A stretch of 64,000 nt of DNA, taken from assembly GCA_900469475.1 (NCBI GenBank), contig UBXG01000022.1, forward strand, positions 62,001 through 126,000, read 5' to 3'. Source of the stretch: Hyphomicrobiales bacterium. Its GTDB lineage: Bacteria > Pseudomonadota > Alphaproteobacteria > Rhizobiales > Rhizobiaceae. Below the pieces are notes generated by a model. That model saw only the letters and a program-made list of their open reading frames with translations. It had not been told where the DNA came from and did not search any database. A program made the position numbers and the translations under genes. This document shows positions 1-8,345 of this stretch, piece by piece (position 1 is the first letter of the stretch; each line of letters starts with the position of its first letter).

Positions 1-144
1 GTCGGAGTCGGCATTCGCAAGGACGATACTGATCTGCTCGCGAGCTTCGACAAGGCCATCAACGACTGCATCAGCGACGGAACACTGAAGAAGCTCAGCC
101 TGAAGTGGTTCGGGATCGATATCTCTCCGGCCGCTGCGCCATGA
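1..144 (+). CDS. C-terminal fragment of a polar amino acid ABC transporter substrate-binding protein
   Basis: The window opens inside a reading frame that runs from base 1 to a TGA at 142-144 and gives 47 residues. The segment reads like the last helix region of a family 3 periplasmic binding protein: an IRKDD stretch, then a FDKAI..C..DGTL pattern and a KWFG motif near the end. Such proteins capture amino acids or opines in the periplasm for an ABC importer. The N-terminal lobe lies outside the window, so the substrate cannot be judged. Confidence 0.7.
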   Translation, partial: VGVGIRKDDTDLLASFDKAINDCISDGTLKKLSLKWFGIDISPAAAP

Positions 145-250
145 GGCGGCTCGATGGCTGAATGATCGAGAACGGCCTGCCAGAATCCAACGCGATGGGC
201 CGGTTATTCCAATACGTGGCTTATTCACAATAAACCTTGCAGGTCGACCA

Positions 251-1492
251 ATGTCCTCTTCCTTTACCGTGGCCATGACGGGCCAGTCGCTGATCCATCA
301 TGACATCAGAACCTGCTGCGATCCCGGTTTTCTGCAAATCGTCGAGATCCTGAAAAAGGCAGATGTTGCCTTCACCAATTTCGAAGGAACCATTTTAGGG
401 CGGCATGGCGGCTCGCCCATGAAAGGGTCTTACTTCGGATATTCCGATCCCCATGTCCTCGACGCTCTGAAACAAACGGGGTTCAACGCCCTGGCGCTTG
501 CCAACAATCATGCCTTCGATCTTGGTCCACCTGGCATTCTGTCGACGCTTGAGGAGGTTCGTGCTCGCGGCTTCCTCCACGCCGGTATCGGCCTTGACCG
601 CGATCATGCCGTATCGCCGGGCGCAGCCGCTTTCGGCCGCCGACCAATTGCCCTGGTGGCAATGGATGCCGGGCCTGGCCCCCGAACCATGTATGCTGAA
701 AATGCGGGCTACCGCCGTCCGTCCCGACCGGGTGTGAACCAATTGGAGGTGACAAGGATCTTCGAGGCGGATCAGGCCGCGTTCGATATGCTGGAAACGA
801 TTCAGGCGACGTTTCAAAGCTCTAAGCTTGAGCGGGCAAACTATGCACAGCCCGACGACCCTCCTATCCTTGACGATGAGAAAGAAATCGACTTTTACGG
901 CACCATCTTCCGGCGCTCCAACGCCAACCGGCGCGTCATCGCGATCGATCCCGACAGCGCTTCGAGTCAGCTGACGGCAATCGCGAGGGCCAGTTCCGTT
1001 GGACAATTCGTCATCGCGTATCTCCACCATCATCACTGGGAGCCGAATTGGGGTGATGTTCCTGACTGGGTCAGAGCATTCGCTCATGCCTGTATTGATG
1101 CCGGTGCCCGTGCCTTTGTCAGCCACGGGACCCCAGTCCTGCAACCGATCGAGATCTACAAACGCGCCCCGATCTTCTTCGGCCTTGGGAATTTCATCTT
1201 TCATACCGAAAAGGGGGAAACCGAATGGAGCTCGCCCGACGTCTGGAAGAGTGTCGTCGCCACATGCGAATTCGATTCGGCGGGGTCCTTGCAGATTGAT
1301 CTTTTACCCGTGGTACTTGGTGGTGAGGATAGGATCGAAGGGGTCGATTTTCATGAGCGGCACGTGCCCGTGGCTGCTTACGGAAAAACCGGCGAGCAGA
1401 TCATCGACGACCTAGCCGAACGTTCGTCCGTATTTGGCACGCGGATTGAGCGCAATGGCGTGATTGGCAGAATTCAAATTTCTCGAGGCTAA
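251..1492 (+). CDS. CapA-family protein (poly-gamma-glutamate synthesis / metallophosphatase-like fold)
   Basis: This 413-residue protein has the family landmarks in order: an N-terminal MTGQSL strand, a TNFEGT motif near residue 43, ANNHAFDLG near residue 84, a histidine-rich YLHHHHWE segment near residue 258, and a SHGTPVLQPIE...GLGNFIF block near residue 300. CapA/PgsA proteins have a calcineurin-like fold, and some take part in poly-gamma-glutamate capsule formation. No transmembrane anchor or signal peptide is visible, unlike membrane-bound PgsA. The neighbour upstream is an amino-acid-type binding protein, so a role in amino acid or polymer metabolism is possible but is only inference. 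The start has just a weak AGG upstream. Confidence 0.8.
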   Translation: MSSSFTVAMTGQSLIHHDIRTCCDPGFLQIVEILKKADVAFTNFEGTILGRHGGSPMKGSYFGYSDPHVLDALKQTGFNALALANNHAFDLGPPGILSTLEEVRARGFLHAGIGLDRDHAVSPGAAAFGRRPIALVAMDAGPGPRTMYAENAGYRRPSRPGVNQLEVTRIFEADQAAFDMLETIQATFQSSKLERANYAQPDDPPILDDEKEIDFYGTIFRRSNANRRVIAIDPDSASSQLTAIARASSVGQFVIAYLHHHHWEPNWGDVPDWVRAFAHACIDAGARAFVSHGTPVLQPIEIYKRAPIFFGLGNFIFHTEKGETEWSSPDVWKSVVATCEFDSAGSLQIDLLPVVLGGEDRIEGVDFHERHVPVAAYGKTGEQIIDDLAERSSVFGTRIERNGVIGRIQISRG

Positions 1493-1580
1493 AACCAACC
1501 CAATCTTCAGCGGAATGGCGACCCCATCCCCTACCTTTGAGATGCTTCACAGAGATCGAGGCGAAGCTGTAAACTTTTGA

Positions 1581-1602
1581 ATGTATCTCAATTGAGATAC
1601 AT
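1581..1602. promoter_or_regulatory. Perfect 22-bp palindrome, probable antitoxin operator
   Basis: The half-site ATGTATCTCAA is followed directly by its exact reverse complement. It lies just upstream of the RelB/DinJ-like reading frame. Antitoxins of the ribbon-helix-helix class repress their own promoter by binding such palindromes, so this is most likely the autoregulatory operator. That role is inference from symmetry and position. Confidence 0.6.
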
Positions 1603-1652
1603 AAATGGATGGATGCGGAGATCAGGAGCACTGGCAATGCCCGAACACATCC

Positions 1653-1933
1653 ATGCTGCACACTCGCGTCGATGAAAAACTAAAGGCCGACGCTACCGAA
1701 ACTCTAGCCAATTTCGGCTTGTTCGTTTCGGATGCCGTTCGAATCTTCCTGACCCGTGTCGCCAATGAGGGCGGCTTGCCGGTGGCTTGACTGCCGATCC
1801 GGGAGCCAATGACGAATGGTTCCGCGCCAAGGTGCATGAGGCTCTAACCGATACTCGGCCAAGCATACCGCATCGGCAGGTTATGGACGAGGCACAAACA
1901 TTAATCGACAGGAAGCGTCGTGCCAGAGCTTAA
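1653..1933 (+). pseudogene. RelB/DinJ-family antitoxin gene with a one-base frameshift
   Basis: From the ATG at 1653 the frame reads MLHTRVDEKLKADA, then a ribbon-helix-helix-like FVSDAVRIFLTRV segment, and stops early at 1788-1790 after GGLPVA. Shifting frame at about 1780 restores a continuing sequence, GLTADPGANDEWFRAKV and onward, which ends RKRRARA with a TAA at 1931. The family normally reads GGLPAGLTADP here, so loss of a single base in an alanine codon explains the break. No toxin gene follows; the next gene is on the opposite strand. An in-frame upstream ATG at 1605 is also possible. The remnant is probably an orphan, dead antitoxin. Confidence 0.75.
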
Positions 1934-1968
1934 ATTGCGTACGGAAGCGACTTCTCTGAAGGATCGGT

Positions 1969-2448
1969 TCAACCGCCCTCGCCGTTGTTTTCATCTCCTG
2001 CGATCGCCCTGATTACGGCCAGTGTCCGCGTCCTGAGCTTTGGCGGCAGGCGAAGCATTTCCTCGACAAAGCGGCGCCCTTCCGCGGTGGCGAGATATGC
2101 AATGCGCTCATTTGCGTCGGGAGCGATAGTCACCCCCTCCCCTGATCCCGGTCGCGGCAGCCCGTCGAAAAAACAGCCAACCGGAACGTTAAGTTCGCTT
2201 GCAATCTCATAGAGCATCGATGCGCTGATGCGGTTCTTGCCACTCTCGTATTTCTGAACCTGCTGATAGCTCAAGCCGACCTTCTCACCGAGTTCGGTTT
2301 GCGACAGGTTGGAATGAATCCGTCTGATGCGAAGCTGCTGTCCTACATGAATATCGACGGGATGCGACGCTTGGTTGCCATTCACTTCAGCTCGAAGCTC
2401 CTCTGGCCGTGAGCTGCTCGCAAATCGCTTTGCCAACCGATGATGCAT
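1969..2448 (-). CDS. XRE-family helix-turn-helix transcriptional regulator
   Basis: The 159-residue product has a Cro/CI-type helix-turn-helix at about residues 33-90 (VGQQLRIRRI...SQTELGEKVGLSYQQVQKYESG...ISASMLYEIASELNVPV), followed by an acidic linker and a C-terminal helix. It belongs to the short XRE regulators common in rhizobia, where relatives such as PraR act in stress and biofilm control. Target genes are not evident. It is separated from the downstream XRE gene and transcribed away from it. Confidence 0.8.
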   Translation of the reverse strand: MHHRLAKRFASSSRPEELRAEVNGNQASHPVDIHVGQQLRIRRIHSNLSQTELGEKVGLSYQQVQKYESGKNRISASMLYEIASELNVPVGCFFDGLPRPGSGEGVTIAPDANERIAYLATAEGRRFVEEMLRLPPKLRTRTLAVIRAIAGDENNGEGG

Positions 2449-2608
2449 TGCTGTTTATCTCCTTGCCAGAGAGTTTCATGCTTCGGAAGACCGATCACGG
2501 GCCGATCCCGGCTACAACCAGTATTAGGCGGTTCTCGTGTTCAGTTGAAGTTAATTAGGGACTCTCAGTCCGTCGATTGTCAAGCCTCCAATATGCATCT
2601 GTTGCGCG

Positions 2609-2875
2609 ATGGACGTGCGACGGACCATTGGTTGGAATCTTAGGCGACTTCGAGTGGACAGAGGCCTCTCGCAAGAACGGTTGGCGTTGGAAGCCGAAAT
2701 CGATCGCTCTTACGTTGGGCGTGTCGAGAGAGGCAGAGAAAACGTCACTGTTTCGACGTTGGAAGCCTTCGCAAGAGTCTTATCCGTGAATGTTTCTGAG
2801 CTCTTTGCGGAAATTGATCCGAATGATGCTCGACCATCGTCTCTTCGGTCGGGTCGGAAGCGAAGGGCCACGTGA
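2609..2875 (+). CDS. Small XRE-family helix-turn-helix regulator
   Basis: The 88-residue protein is almost entirely one helix-turn-helix domain: a RRTIGWNLRRLR start, GLSQERLALEAEIDRSYVGRVERG as the DNA-reading region, then TVSTLEAFARVLSVNVSELF. A short basic tail (SGRKRRAT) follows. Such mini-repressors often control mobile or restriction-modification genes. No such partner is visible here, since the next gene is on the opposite strand and convergent. The ATG at 2609 is the natural start because the domain begins within five residues. Confidence 0.78.
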   Translation: MDVRRTIGWNLRRLRVDRGLSQERLALEAEIDRSYVGRVERGRENVTVSTLEAFARVLSVNVSELFAEIDPNDARPSSLRSGRKRRAT

Positions 2876-2944
2876 TTTATCCGAATCTCAGCTCTGCTGC
2901 GTTTTACCAGGGCTATTTCATGTCAAATGGGAAGGGAATAAGTG

Positions 2945-4354
2945 TTACGAGAACGCCCACTCAGGATCGTTCTCGTTGACGGCGCCTTCATTATAACGAG
3001 CCTTGAGATTGGCCCATAAGGGATCGCCAACGAAACTTTCGAGCGTCCCGCAAGCCTCGTCAAGCGAAAGGCTACCATATTTCCTCAGTGCAGCCTGGAT
3101 ATTTCCTGGCCCCAGCAAATTGAGTTCGCAGAAGGGCTCGGCATTATCCAACAGTACGCGATGTCCCCAGATGCCGGGCATTCGGTCGGCAGCAATCACG
3201 GCGCATAGCTCGTGGTCACCGTTCATAGCGAGTGCACGGCACACGGCATAGCGCATAAGGGGGTAGTAGACGGTGTGTCGGCTGCCGCCGAGTACACGCA
3301 CGCCCGGCAATATCGCCGTAACGATGAACATCAAAAGAAGATTCGGGATGATCTTGCGCTCCTGCAGCGCAGCGATGATCGCATCCGCTGCGAATTCAAG
3401 CGAAAAAGCCTCCGCTCCTCTTGCTTCAAGCCGGGAACCTGCCACCCGCAGCGGAAAGAGATGGCCGCGATCGCTGCCCCAGAACAAGTCGGTGGTATTC
3501 TTTAACCAGTCTTGCCAGGGGCCCTCAGCAAGGACCTCCACGGAGGCAAGCAGAACTTGCACGAAGCGGCGATCTCCAAACAGGTTTCGGGCCAGCCAGG
3601 AGGTGCCATCCTGAAGATGTTCGACCACAAGATCGGCCACATCGTCATCATCGATCTGCAGGAAGTCGATATCTGCATCAAAGTATTGCTTCCAAAGGAA
3701 GGCATTGGCCTGCTTGATCGCGAGCGCGGCGGACGAGAACTCATGTTGCGGGAGTATCGACCGCAGCCGCTCGACAAGCTCTCCATCGCCATCGGTGCGA
3801 TCAAAGTTTTTAAGGATGAAGCGATAGGGGCCGTTTTGCGCGAGAATGCTGTAGGGAATCATCTGACTCCGACTCAATCCGAAGAGGTTGATCGCCTCGC
3901 CGCCGAGTTTCAGCCAACCGGGTCCTTTTCGACCGCGTTCAACGAATTTGACTGTCGATACGGCATAGGAGACGTAAGCCGAACGACGATGCGCCTTTAG
4001 ACCCATCAGGCTGAAGAGATGCGTGTAATAGGCGTCCGGCTCGATCAGCAAATGCAGGTGCGGGCCGGATTGCATGACAGGGGCATTGCCGATTTCCACG
4101 GCGATGGAACGGGCCCGGCGATCCGAAAATCCCCAATTCCCGGCCGCCCTGAGGATACATCGCTGGAGAAGCTCCACGGCGTGGCACCGGACATCGGAAC
4201 TGCTTGCATGCGGTTCGGCGTCGAACACAGTTCGAGCATAGTCCGCCAGACTTTGTTGTCGGAACTCGGCGATCCACGGAAACAGGGCACCGATTAATTC
4301 CAATACGGCGTGCTTGTTAAGCTGTGGGGCGATATCATTTATTGGTCCAGGCAT
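2945..4354 (-). CDS. Conserved-looking protein of unknown function, formerly coupled to the MFS gene
   Basis: I do not recognise this protein, which is 469 residues from the ATG at 4354. It has no signal peptide and no clear membrane span, is mixed alpha/beta in appearance, and has recognisable local patterns: SGPHLHLLIEPDAYY near residue 95, a run of acidic residues (QIDDDDVADL) near residue 240, and a GGSRHTVYYPLMRYA block near residue 360. Its start codon lies immediately outside the IS21 element. Joining the flanks makes this gene overlap the MFS gene by 16 bases, so the two were probably translated together. The longer frame beginning at 4396 uses IS bases and should not be trusted. Expression now depends on read-through from the IS. 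Confidence 0.6.
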   Translation of the reverse strand: MPGPINDIAPQLNKHAVLELIGALFPWIAEFRQQSLADYARTVFDAEPHASSSDVRCHAVELLQRCILRAAGNWGFSDRRARSIAVEIGNAPVMQSGPHLHLLIEPDAYYTHLFSLMGLKAHRRSAYVSYAVSTVKFVERGRKGPGWLKLGGEAINLFGLSRSQMIPYSILAQNGPYRFILKNFDRTDGDGELVERLRSILPQHEFSSAALAIKQANAFLWKQYFDADIDFLQIDDDDVADLVVEHLQDGTSWLARNLFGDRRFVQVLLASVEVLAEGPWQDWLKNTTDLFWGSDRGHLFPLRVAGSRLEARGAEAFSLEFAADAIIAALQERKIIPNLLLMFIVTAILPGVRVLGGSRHTVYYPLMRYAVCRALAMNGDHELCAVIAADRMPGIWGHRVLLDNAEPFCELNLLGPGNIQAALRKYGSLSLDEACGTLESFVGDPLWANLKARYNEGAVNENDPEWAFS

Positions 4355-4360
4355 GACGGC
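4355..4360. repeat. Target-site duplication of the IS21 element, left copy (GACGGC)
   Basis: GACGGC abuts the left end of the element, and an identical GACGGC abuts the right end at 7000-7005. Six bases is within the usual 4-8 bp range for IS21 elements. The intact duplication means the element arrived by simple insertion and has not since recombined. Confidence 0.85.
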
Positions 4361-4366
4361 TATAGC

Positions 4367-4407
4367 GCGACGATCAGGATGAGAGGCGGGCGACAATCTG
4401 GATGAGA
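4367..4407 (+). repeat. IS21 left-end transposase-binding repeats (two units)
   Basis: Two direct copies of a GCGAC-ATC-GGATGAGA unit start at 4367 and 4390. They match in inverted orientation the two units at the right end. Confidence 0.75.
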
Positions 4408-4410
4408 TTC

Positions 4411-5304
4411 TTACGTCGCGGTCGGGCTGAAGTTATCATGCTGATTGTCGCTGGCAAGGCCTTCGTCGTGTTCTGATTGCCGCTCCGCGACAAACTGGGC
4501 TGTGTTTCTGATTGTCGCGAAGGATGCTGGCCGTCCTCTTTGGCGCTTTTCCTCGAGCGCCGTTCGCCGCCTGTAGCTTTCGACATTCATCTCGAAGATC
4601 GTTGCATGATGAACGAGGCGGTCGACGGCTGCGAGCGTCATGGCGGGATCGGGGAAGACCCGGTTCCATTCTCCAAATGGCTGGTTTGCGGTGATCATGA
4701 TCGAACGATGCTCGTACCGAGCAGAGATCAATTCGAAGAGCACGCTCGTTTCGGCCTGATCCTTGGTGACATAGGCCAGGTCGTCGAGGATGAGCAGATC
4801 GAACTTGTCAAGCTTTGCGATGGCGGCTTCGAGCTGGAGTTCGCGGCGCGCGACCTGAAGCTTTTGGACGAGGTCGGTCGTGCGGGTGAACAGCACCCGC
4901 CAGCCGTTCTCGATAAGCGCGAGGCCGATGGCTGCGGCGAGATGGCTCTTTCCGCCGCCCGGCGGTCCGAAGAGCAAGATATTGGCGCCTTTGGCGAGCC
5001 AACTGTCGCCGGCGGCGATGGCCATGACCTGGGCCTTTGAGACCATGGGCACGGCGTCGAAGGCGAAGCTGTCGAGCGTTTTTCCAGGTGGCAGGTGAGC
5101 CTCGGCGAGATGTCTTTCTATCCTGCGATGGGCGCGCTCGGCCAGTTCATGCTCGGCGATGGCCGACAGGAAGCGCGCGGCTGGCCATCCCTCCCGATCA
5201 GCCTGTTCGGCAAATTGCGGCCAGAGCGTTTTGATCGTCGGCAGGCGGAGTTCGTTGAGCATGATGCCGAGCCGGGCTTCGTCGATGGTGTGGACGGTCT
5301 TCAT
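4411..5304 (-). CDS. istB: IstB, ATP-binding transposition helper of the IS21 element
   Basis: The 297-residue AAA+ protein assists the IS21 transposase in target capture. A Walker A motif (GPPGGGKS) lies near residue 113, Walker B (LLILDDL) near residue 168, and sensor-like ITANQPF near residue 203. An N-terminal helical domain (LRLPTIKTLWPQFAEQADREGW) is typical of the family. The start ATG overlaps the istA stop as ATGA, the usual translational coupling. The protein is slightly longer than many IstB proteins because of a polar C-terminal tail (EHDEGLASDNQHDNF). It appears intact. Confidence 0.93.
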   Translation of the reverse strand: MKTVHTIDEARLGIMLNELRLPTIKTLWPQFAEQADREGWPAARFLSAIAEHELAERAHRRIERHLAEAHLPPGKTLDSFAFDAVPMVSKAQVMAIAAGDSWLAKGANILLFGPPGGGKSHLAAAIGLALIENGWRVLFTRTTDLVQKLQVARRELQLEAAIAKLDKFDLLILDDLAYVTKDQAETSVLFELISARYEHRSIMITANQPFGEWNRVFPDPAMTLAAVDRLVHHATIFEMNVESYRRRTALEEKRQRGRPASFATIRNTAQFVAERQSEHDEGLASDNQHDNFSPTAT

Positions 5305-6815
5305 GCGGCTTCTCCTGCACTGGCCGTGCCGATCAGGGCTTCATAGCCGTTGAGTGATGCGAGTTGCACATGAACGGTCGGCAACTGGGCCTGGTCCGGG
5401 GCGAAGAGCGCTCTCAGGGCGCTTAGGTCAGGCAGGTCGCCGGCTGCGAGCGTTCGGGCCAGTTCCTCGGCCAGTTCGCGCTCGCAGCCGCGATCATGGG
5501 CCAGCGCCAGCAACTCGACGGTGATCTTGCAGGCCTGCTTGTCGGGAAGATGCTCGATGAGAGCCTCAAAGGCCCTGCGATATTCCTGGCGCGGGAAGAG
5601 CTTGTCGCGATAAACGAGACCCCGAAGCGCCATCGGCTTTTTGCGCAGGGAATGAATGACGTGATGGTAATTGACGACCTGGTCGTGCCGGCCGTCTGCA
5701 TGGCCACGCCCTCGAGGCAATGTTATCAGATGCGTGCCGCCGATAAAGACGTCGAGGCGATCATCGAACAGCCGCACCCGCAGCCGGTGTCCGATCAGGC
5801 GGGAGGGCACGGTGTAGAAGACCTTGCGCAGAGTGAAGCCGCCGGTGCGCGACACCGTGACGATGACCTCTTCGAAGTCTGTGGTGCGGGTATCGGGAAG
5901 TGCCTGCAAGTAGGCGCGCTCGGCATCGATACGCTTGCCATGCGCGGCATTGCGGCGGCTGACGATCTCATCAATGAAGGCGCGGTAGGAGCCGAGATCG
6001 TCGAAGTCCCTGGTGCCGCGCATCAGCAAAGCATCGCGGACCGCATTCTTGAGATGGCCATGGGAGCTTTCGATCGAGCCGTTCTCGTGCGCGACGCCCT
6101 TGTTGTTGCGCGTCGGCGTCATGCGGTAATGGGCGCACAGCTCCTCGTAGCGATGAGTAAGATCGACCTTGGCGTCGGCATTGAGGTTGCGGAAGGCGGC
6201 CGACAGGCTGTCGCTGCGATGGTAGAGCGGTGCACCGCCCACCGACCACAAGGCATTCTGTAGCCCCTCGGCCAGAGCGACGAAGCTTTCGCCGCCAAGA
6301 ATGACGTGCGCGTGTTCGAAGCCCGACCACACAAGCCGGAAGTGATAAAGGAGATGGTCGAGCGGCTGACCGGCGATCGTCACGCCGAGACTGCTCGTAT
6401 CTGTAAAATCCGACAAGCCGAGGCGGCCGGGTTCGTGCGTCTGGCGGAAGATCACCTCCTGTGCCTCACCGTGAACGGCCCGCCATGACCGGATGCGCCG
6501 TTCGAGCGTGCGGCGAATACCTTCGGGCAGTTCCGGATGACGCCGCAGCATCTCATTGTAAACGGCGACCGCACGGATGCCGGGGGCAGCCTTGAGAAGC
6601 GGAACAACCTCGGTGTCAAAGATGTGCTCAAGAGGATCAGGGCGACGTCGGTCGCGCGGCGGCTTGTTCTGGGATGGGAGACGCGCTTCCTTCTCGATGC
6701 GGTAAGCTGTCGCCCGGCTGATCGACGCCCTGGCGGCGGCGACCTCAATGGAGTTGTTTTGTCGGTACTTCATAAAAAGCCTCGTCTGATGATCGGTTAC
6801 ATGGCGACCCGGCAC
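5301..6815 (-). CDS. istA: IstA, IS21-family DDE transposase
   Basis: The 504-residue transposase starts with a helix-turn-helix (VAAARASISRATAYRIEKEA), followed by an rve-type DDE core. LSDFTDT near residue 150 supplies the first Asp, HRSDSLS near residue 218 the second, and NGSIESSHGHLKN near residue 265 the Glu. A beta-barrel-like C-terminal part contains FTLRKVFYTVPSRLIGHRLRVRL. Length and layout match functional IS21 transposases. It shares a four-base overlap with istB. No stop or frameshift is seen, so the element may still be active. Confidence 0.93.
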   Translation of the reverse strand: MPGRHVTDHQTRLFMKYRQNNSIEVAAARASISRATAYRIEKEARLPSQNKPPRDRRRPDPLEHIFDTEVVPLLKAAPGIRAVAVYNEMLRRHPELPEGIRRTLERRIRSWRAVHGEAQEVIFRQTHEPGRLGLSDFTDTSSLGVTIAGQPLDHLLYHFRLVWSGFEHAHVILGGESFVALAEGLQNALWSVGGAPLYHRSDSLSAAFRNLNADAKVDLTHRYEELCAHYRMTPTRNNKGVAHENGSIESSHGHLKNAVRDALLMRGTRDFDDLGSYRAFIDEIVSRRNAAHGKRIDAERAYLQALPDTRTTDFEEVIVTVSRTGGFTLRKVFYTVPSRLIGHRLRVRLFDDRLDVFIGGTHLITLPRGRGHADGRHDQVVNYHHVIHSLRKKPMALRGLVYRDKLFPRQEYRRAFEALIEHLPDKQACKITVELLALAHDRGCERELAEELARTLAAGDLPDLSALRALFAPDQAQLPTVHVQLASLNGYEALIGTASAGEAA

Positions 6816-6950
6816 AAAGGTGATTCTCCATTCCAGAAAACCACCAAAGTATCGGGCCGACCGCGATCATGAGACGCTGAAAAAATTGCGCCGCGGCGGG
6901 GGTGTAACTCCGGTCGGGCTACGCCCTCCCTTCGTCACACCCCCGCCGCC

Positions 6951-6993
6951 GAGTCTCATCCTGATTGACGCTGAGTCTCATCTTGATTGTCGC
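6951..6993 (-). repeat. IS21 right-end transposase-binding repeats (two units)
   Basis: Two units of GAGTCTCATC-TGATTG-CGC occupy 6951-6971 and 6973-6993. They are the inverted counterparts of the left-end units, and the outer one stops six bases from the border. Confidence 0.75.
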
Positions 6994-8237
6994 CGCGCAG
7001 ACGGCAGTCCCCGACGTGATGAGGTTCTTGATTTCGCGAAGGTCAGTGCATAGCCGGCGGCAACACAGGCGATCATTCCGCTTCCAAAAGCAAGGAACGC
7101 TGCCGACGGACCGAGCGCGTCCCCGGCACCGGCGAGACCTGCATAGAGAATGAGGCTGAAGCCCATGCAGGCAGCATGCATCCAACCCTTTGCTCGTCCC
7201 AGCTTCGCGCCTGATACGAGCCTCTGTATCTCGACATCAATCAGCACCCGCGACAAGTTATAGCCAGCGCCGAGAATCGCCATCAATGCGTAGGCAACGC
7301 CGAGATTCCGCGTTGGATAGAAGACTGCCATGGCGGAGCCACACAAAAGGACGATGATCGGGATAAAGCGGCCATCGGCTTTGCTGAATCGCCTGAGCGT
7401 CAAGATAAGCATGCTGATGATCGCACCGGCGGCCCAGCAGAATTCCAGCGTGCCGAACTCCAGGGAAGTCCCTTGCAGCTCCTGGAGCACGAACTTCGAT
7501 ATGAGCGCGCTGATCAGCATGCCCATGGCGTAGATCAATACATAGCTGACAATCAGAAGCGGCGGCAGGCGGCTTGTGCCCTCGCCTTCGCACGCCTTCA
7601 ATGACGCTTGCACAGGACGGCGATAGTCAACCGGAAGCGTTCGGATGTGGTCCGCGCTACGGGGCATGCTTAGCATCGAAATCGCAAACGTGACAGCGGC
7701 TAAGAGGAAGCACGACGCCCAAGGCGCGGCACTGAGAAGCCAACCGGCCGCGATCGCTGCCAGCATGTTGCCCGCCTGCATGGCGACGTACGCCAGTGAA
7801 TTGAGGGCTACTAGGCGCTCTAGCCGCGTAATAGAAGGCACGATTGCCGAAGAGGCCGCTAGATACAGGCGATCGGCCATTGCATAGAAAATCACCGAAC
7901 CGCACAGCGCGTAGTAGGAACTGTACAGGATGAGCGCAGCAGATGTCGTCAGCACGACCACGATCCTGCTCACATCGGCTACCGTACAGAGCATCCGGCG
8001 ATCGAAGCGGTCGACGAGATATCCAGCCGGCGCGCTCGCCAAAAACTCGGAGATGCTGCCCAGGGCTAGGAACAGGGCAATGAAGCCGGCATTGTTGTCT
8101 GACGCCGCAAGTATCCAGATTGTCCCGACATAGTAGGCATTGCGCCCAGTTGCCGCAAAGAAGACGCTTAGGAGAAAGAAGCACCGCACTGATCGCAATC
8201 TGCTTTGATCCGGTGCAATATCGGCATCTTTGTTCAT
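6978..8237 (-). CDS. Major facilitator superfamily transporter with an IS-derived C-terminus
   Basis: The 419-residue polytopic protein has about ten to twelve hydrophobic spans and the MFS loop-2/3 signature AGYLVDRFDRR near residue 75. It probably exports or imports a small molecule across the inner membrane. It follows the AraC gene by about 110 bases on the same strand. The last six residues (ARRQSR) are encoded by the IS21 end. In the reconstructed uninterrupted sequence the protein would end GLPSCLDQ and overlap the start of the unknown gene now at 2945-4354. The change is small, so transport activity is probably intact. Confidence 0.82.
   Translation of the reverse strand: MNKDADIAPDQSRLRSVRCFFLLSVFFAATGRNAYYVGTIWILAASDNNAGFIALFLALGSISEFLASAPAGYLVDRFDRRMLCTVADVSRIVVVLTTSAALILYSSYYALCGSVIFYAMADRLYLAASSAIVPSITRLERLVALNSLAYVAMQAGNMLAAIAAGWLLSAAPWASCFLLAAVTFAISMLSMPRSADHIRTLPVDYRRPVQASLKACEGEGTSRLPPLLIVSYVLIYAMGMLISALISKFVLQELQGTSLEFGTLEFCWAAGAIISMLILTLRRFSKADGRFIPIIVLLCGSAMAVFYPTRNLGVAYALMAILGAGYNLSRVLIDVEIQRLVSGAKLGRAKGWMHAACMGFSLILYAGLAGAGDALGPSAAFLAFGSGMIACVAAGYALTFAKSRTSSRRGLPSARRQSR
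7000..7005. repeat. Target-site duplication of the IS21 element, right copy (GACGGC)
   Basis: It is identical to the copy at 4355-4360 and directly abuts the CA terminus of the element. Confidence 0.85.
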
Positions 8238-8345
8238 ATACCCACCAAAATAGAGACGCAGCGCTGCGTTGCGGTGAGGCTAACGAATGATCGGAGATCC
8301 CGCTTTCAAAATCCCGTTGTAATCTGCTCGGGCGGTCGGGGGGGC

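Larger units (their letters stand above)
4361..6999 (-). mobile_element. IS21-family insertion sequence, complete, 2639 bp
   Basis: The element carries istA and istB in the classical overlapping order on the minus strand. Both ends hold a GCGAC(A/G)ATC..GATGAGA repeat that begins exactly six bases inside each border (4367 on the left, 6993 reading inward on the right), and each has a second copy 22-23 bases further in. This multiple terminal repeat layout is typical of IS21. The right tip ends in CA as expected, but the left tip reads TA rather than TG. A GACGGC duplication flanks it. It sits between the MFS gene and the unknown gene to its left. Confidence 0.9.

Noticed and set aside
395..1204. 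Long minus-strand open frame opposite the CapA gene
   Set aside because: It is antisense to a gene with clear family motifs and has no recognisable domain, so it is a shadow frame.
4361..4396. Extended N-terminus for the unknown gene (start at 4396)
   Set aside because: These codons are IS21 terminal bases. Reconstruction of the pre-insertion sequence places the native ATG at 4354.
6897..6945. GGGGGTGT / ACACCCCC inverted repeat inside the IS right end
   Set aside because: It lies within the non-coding IS end and is probably part of element structure or a read-through barrier, with nothing more to support a separate feature.
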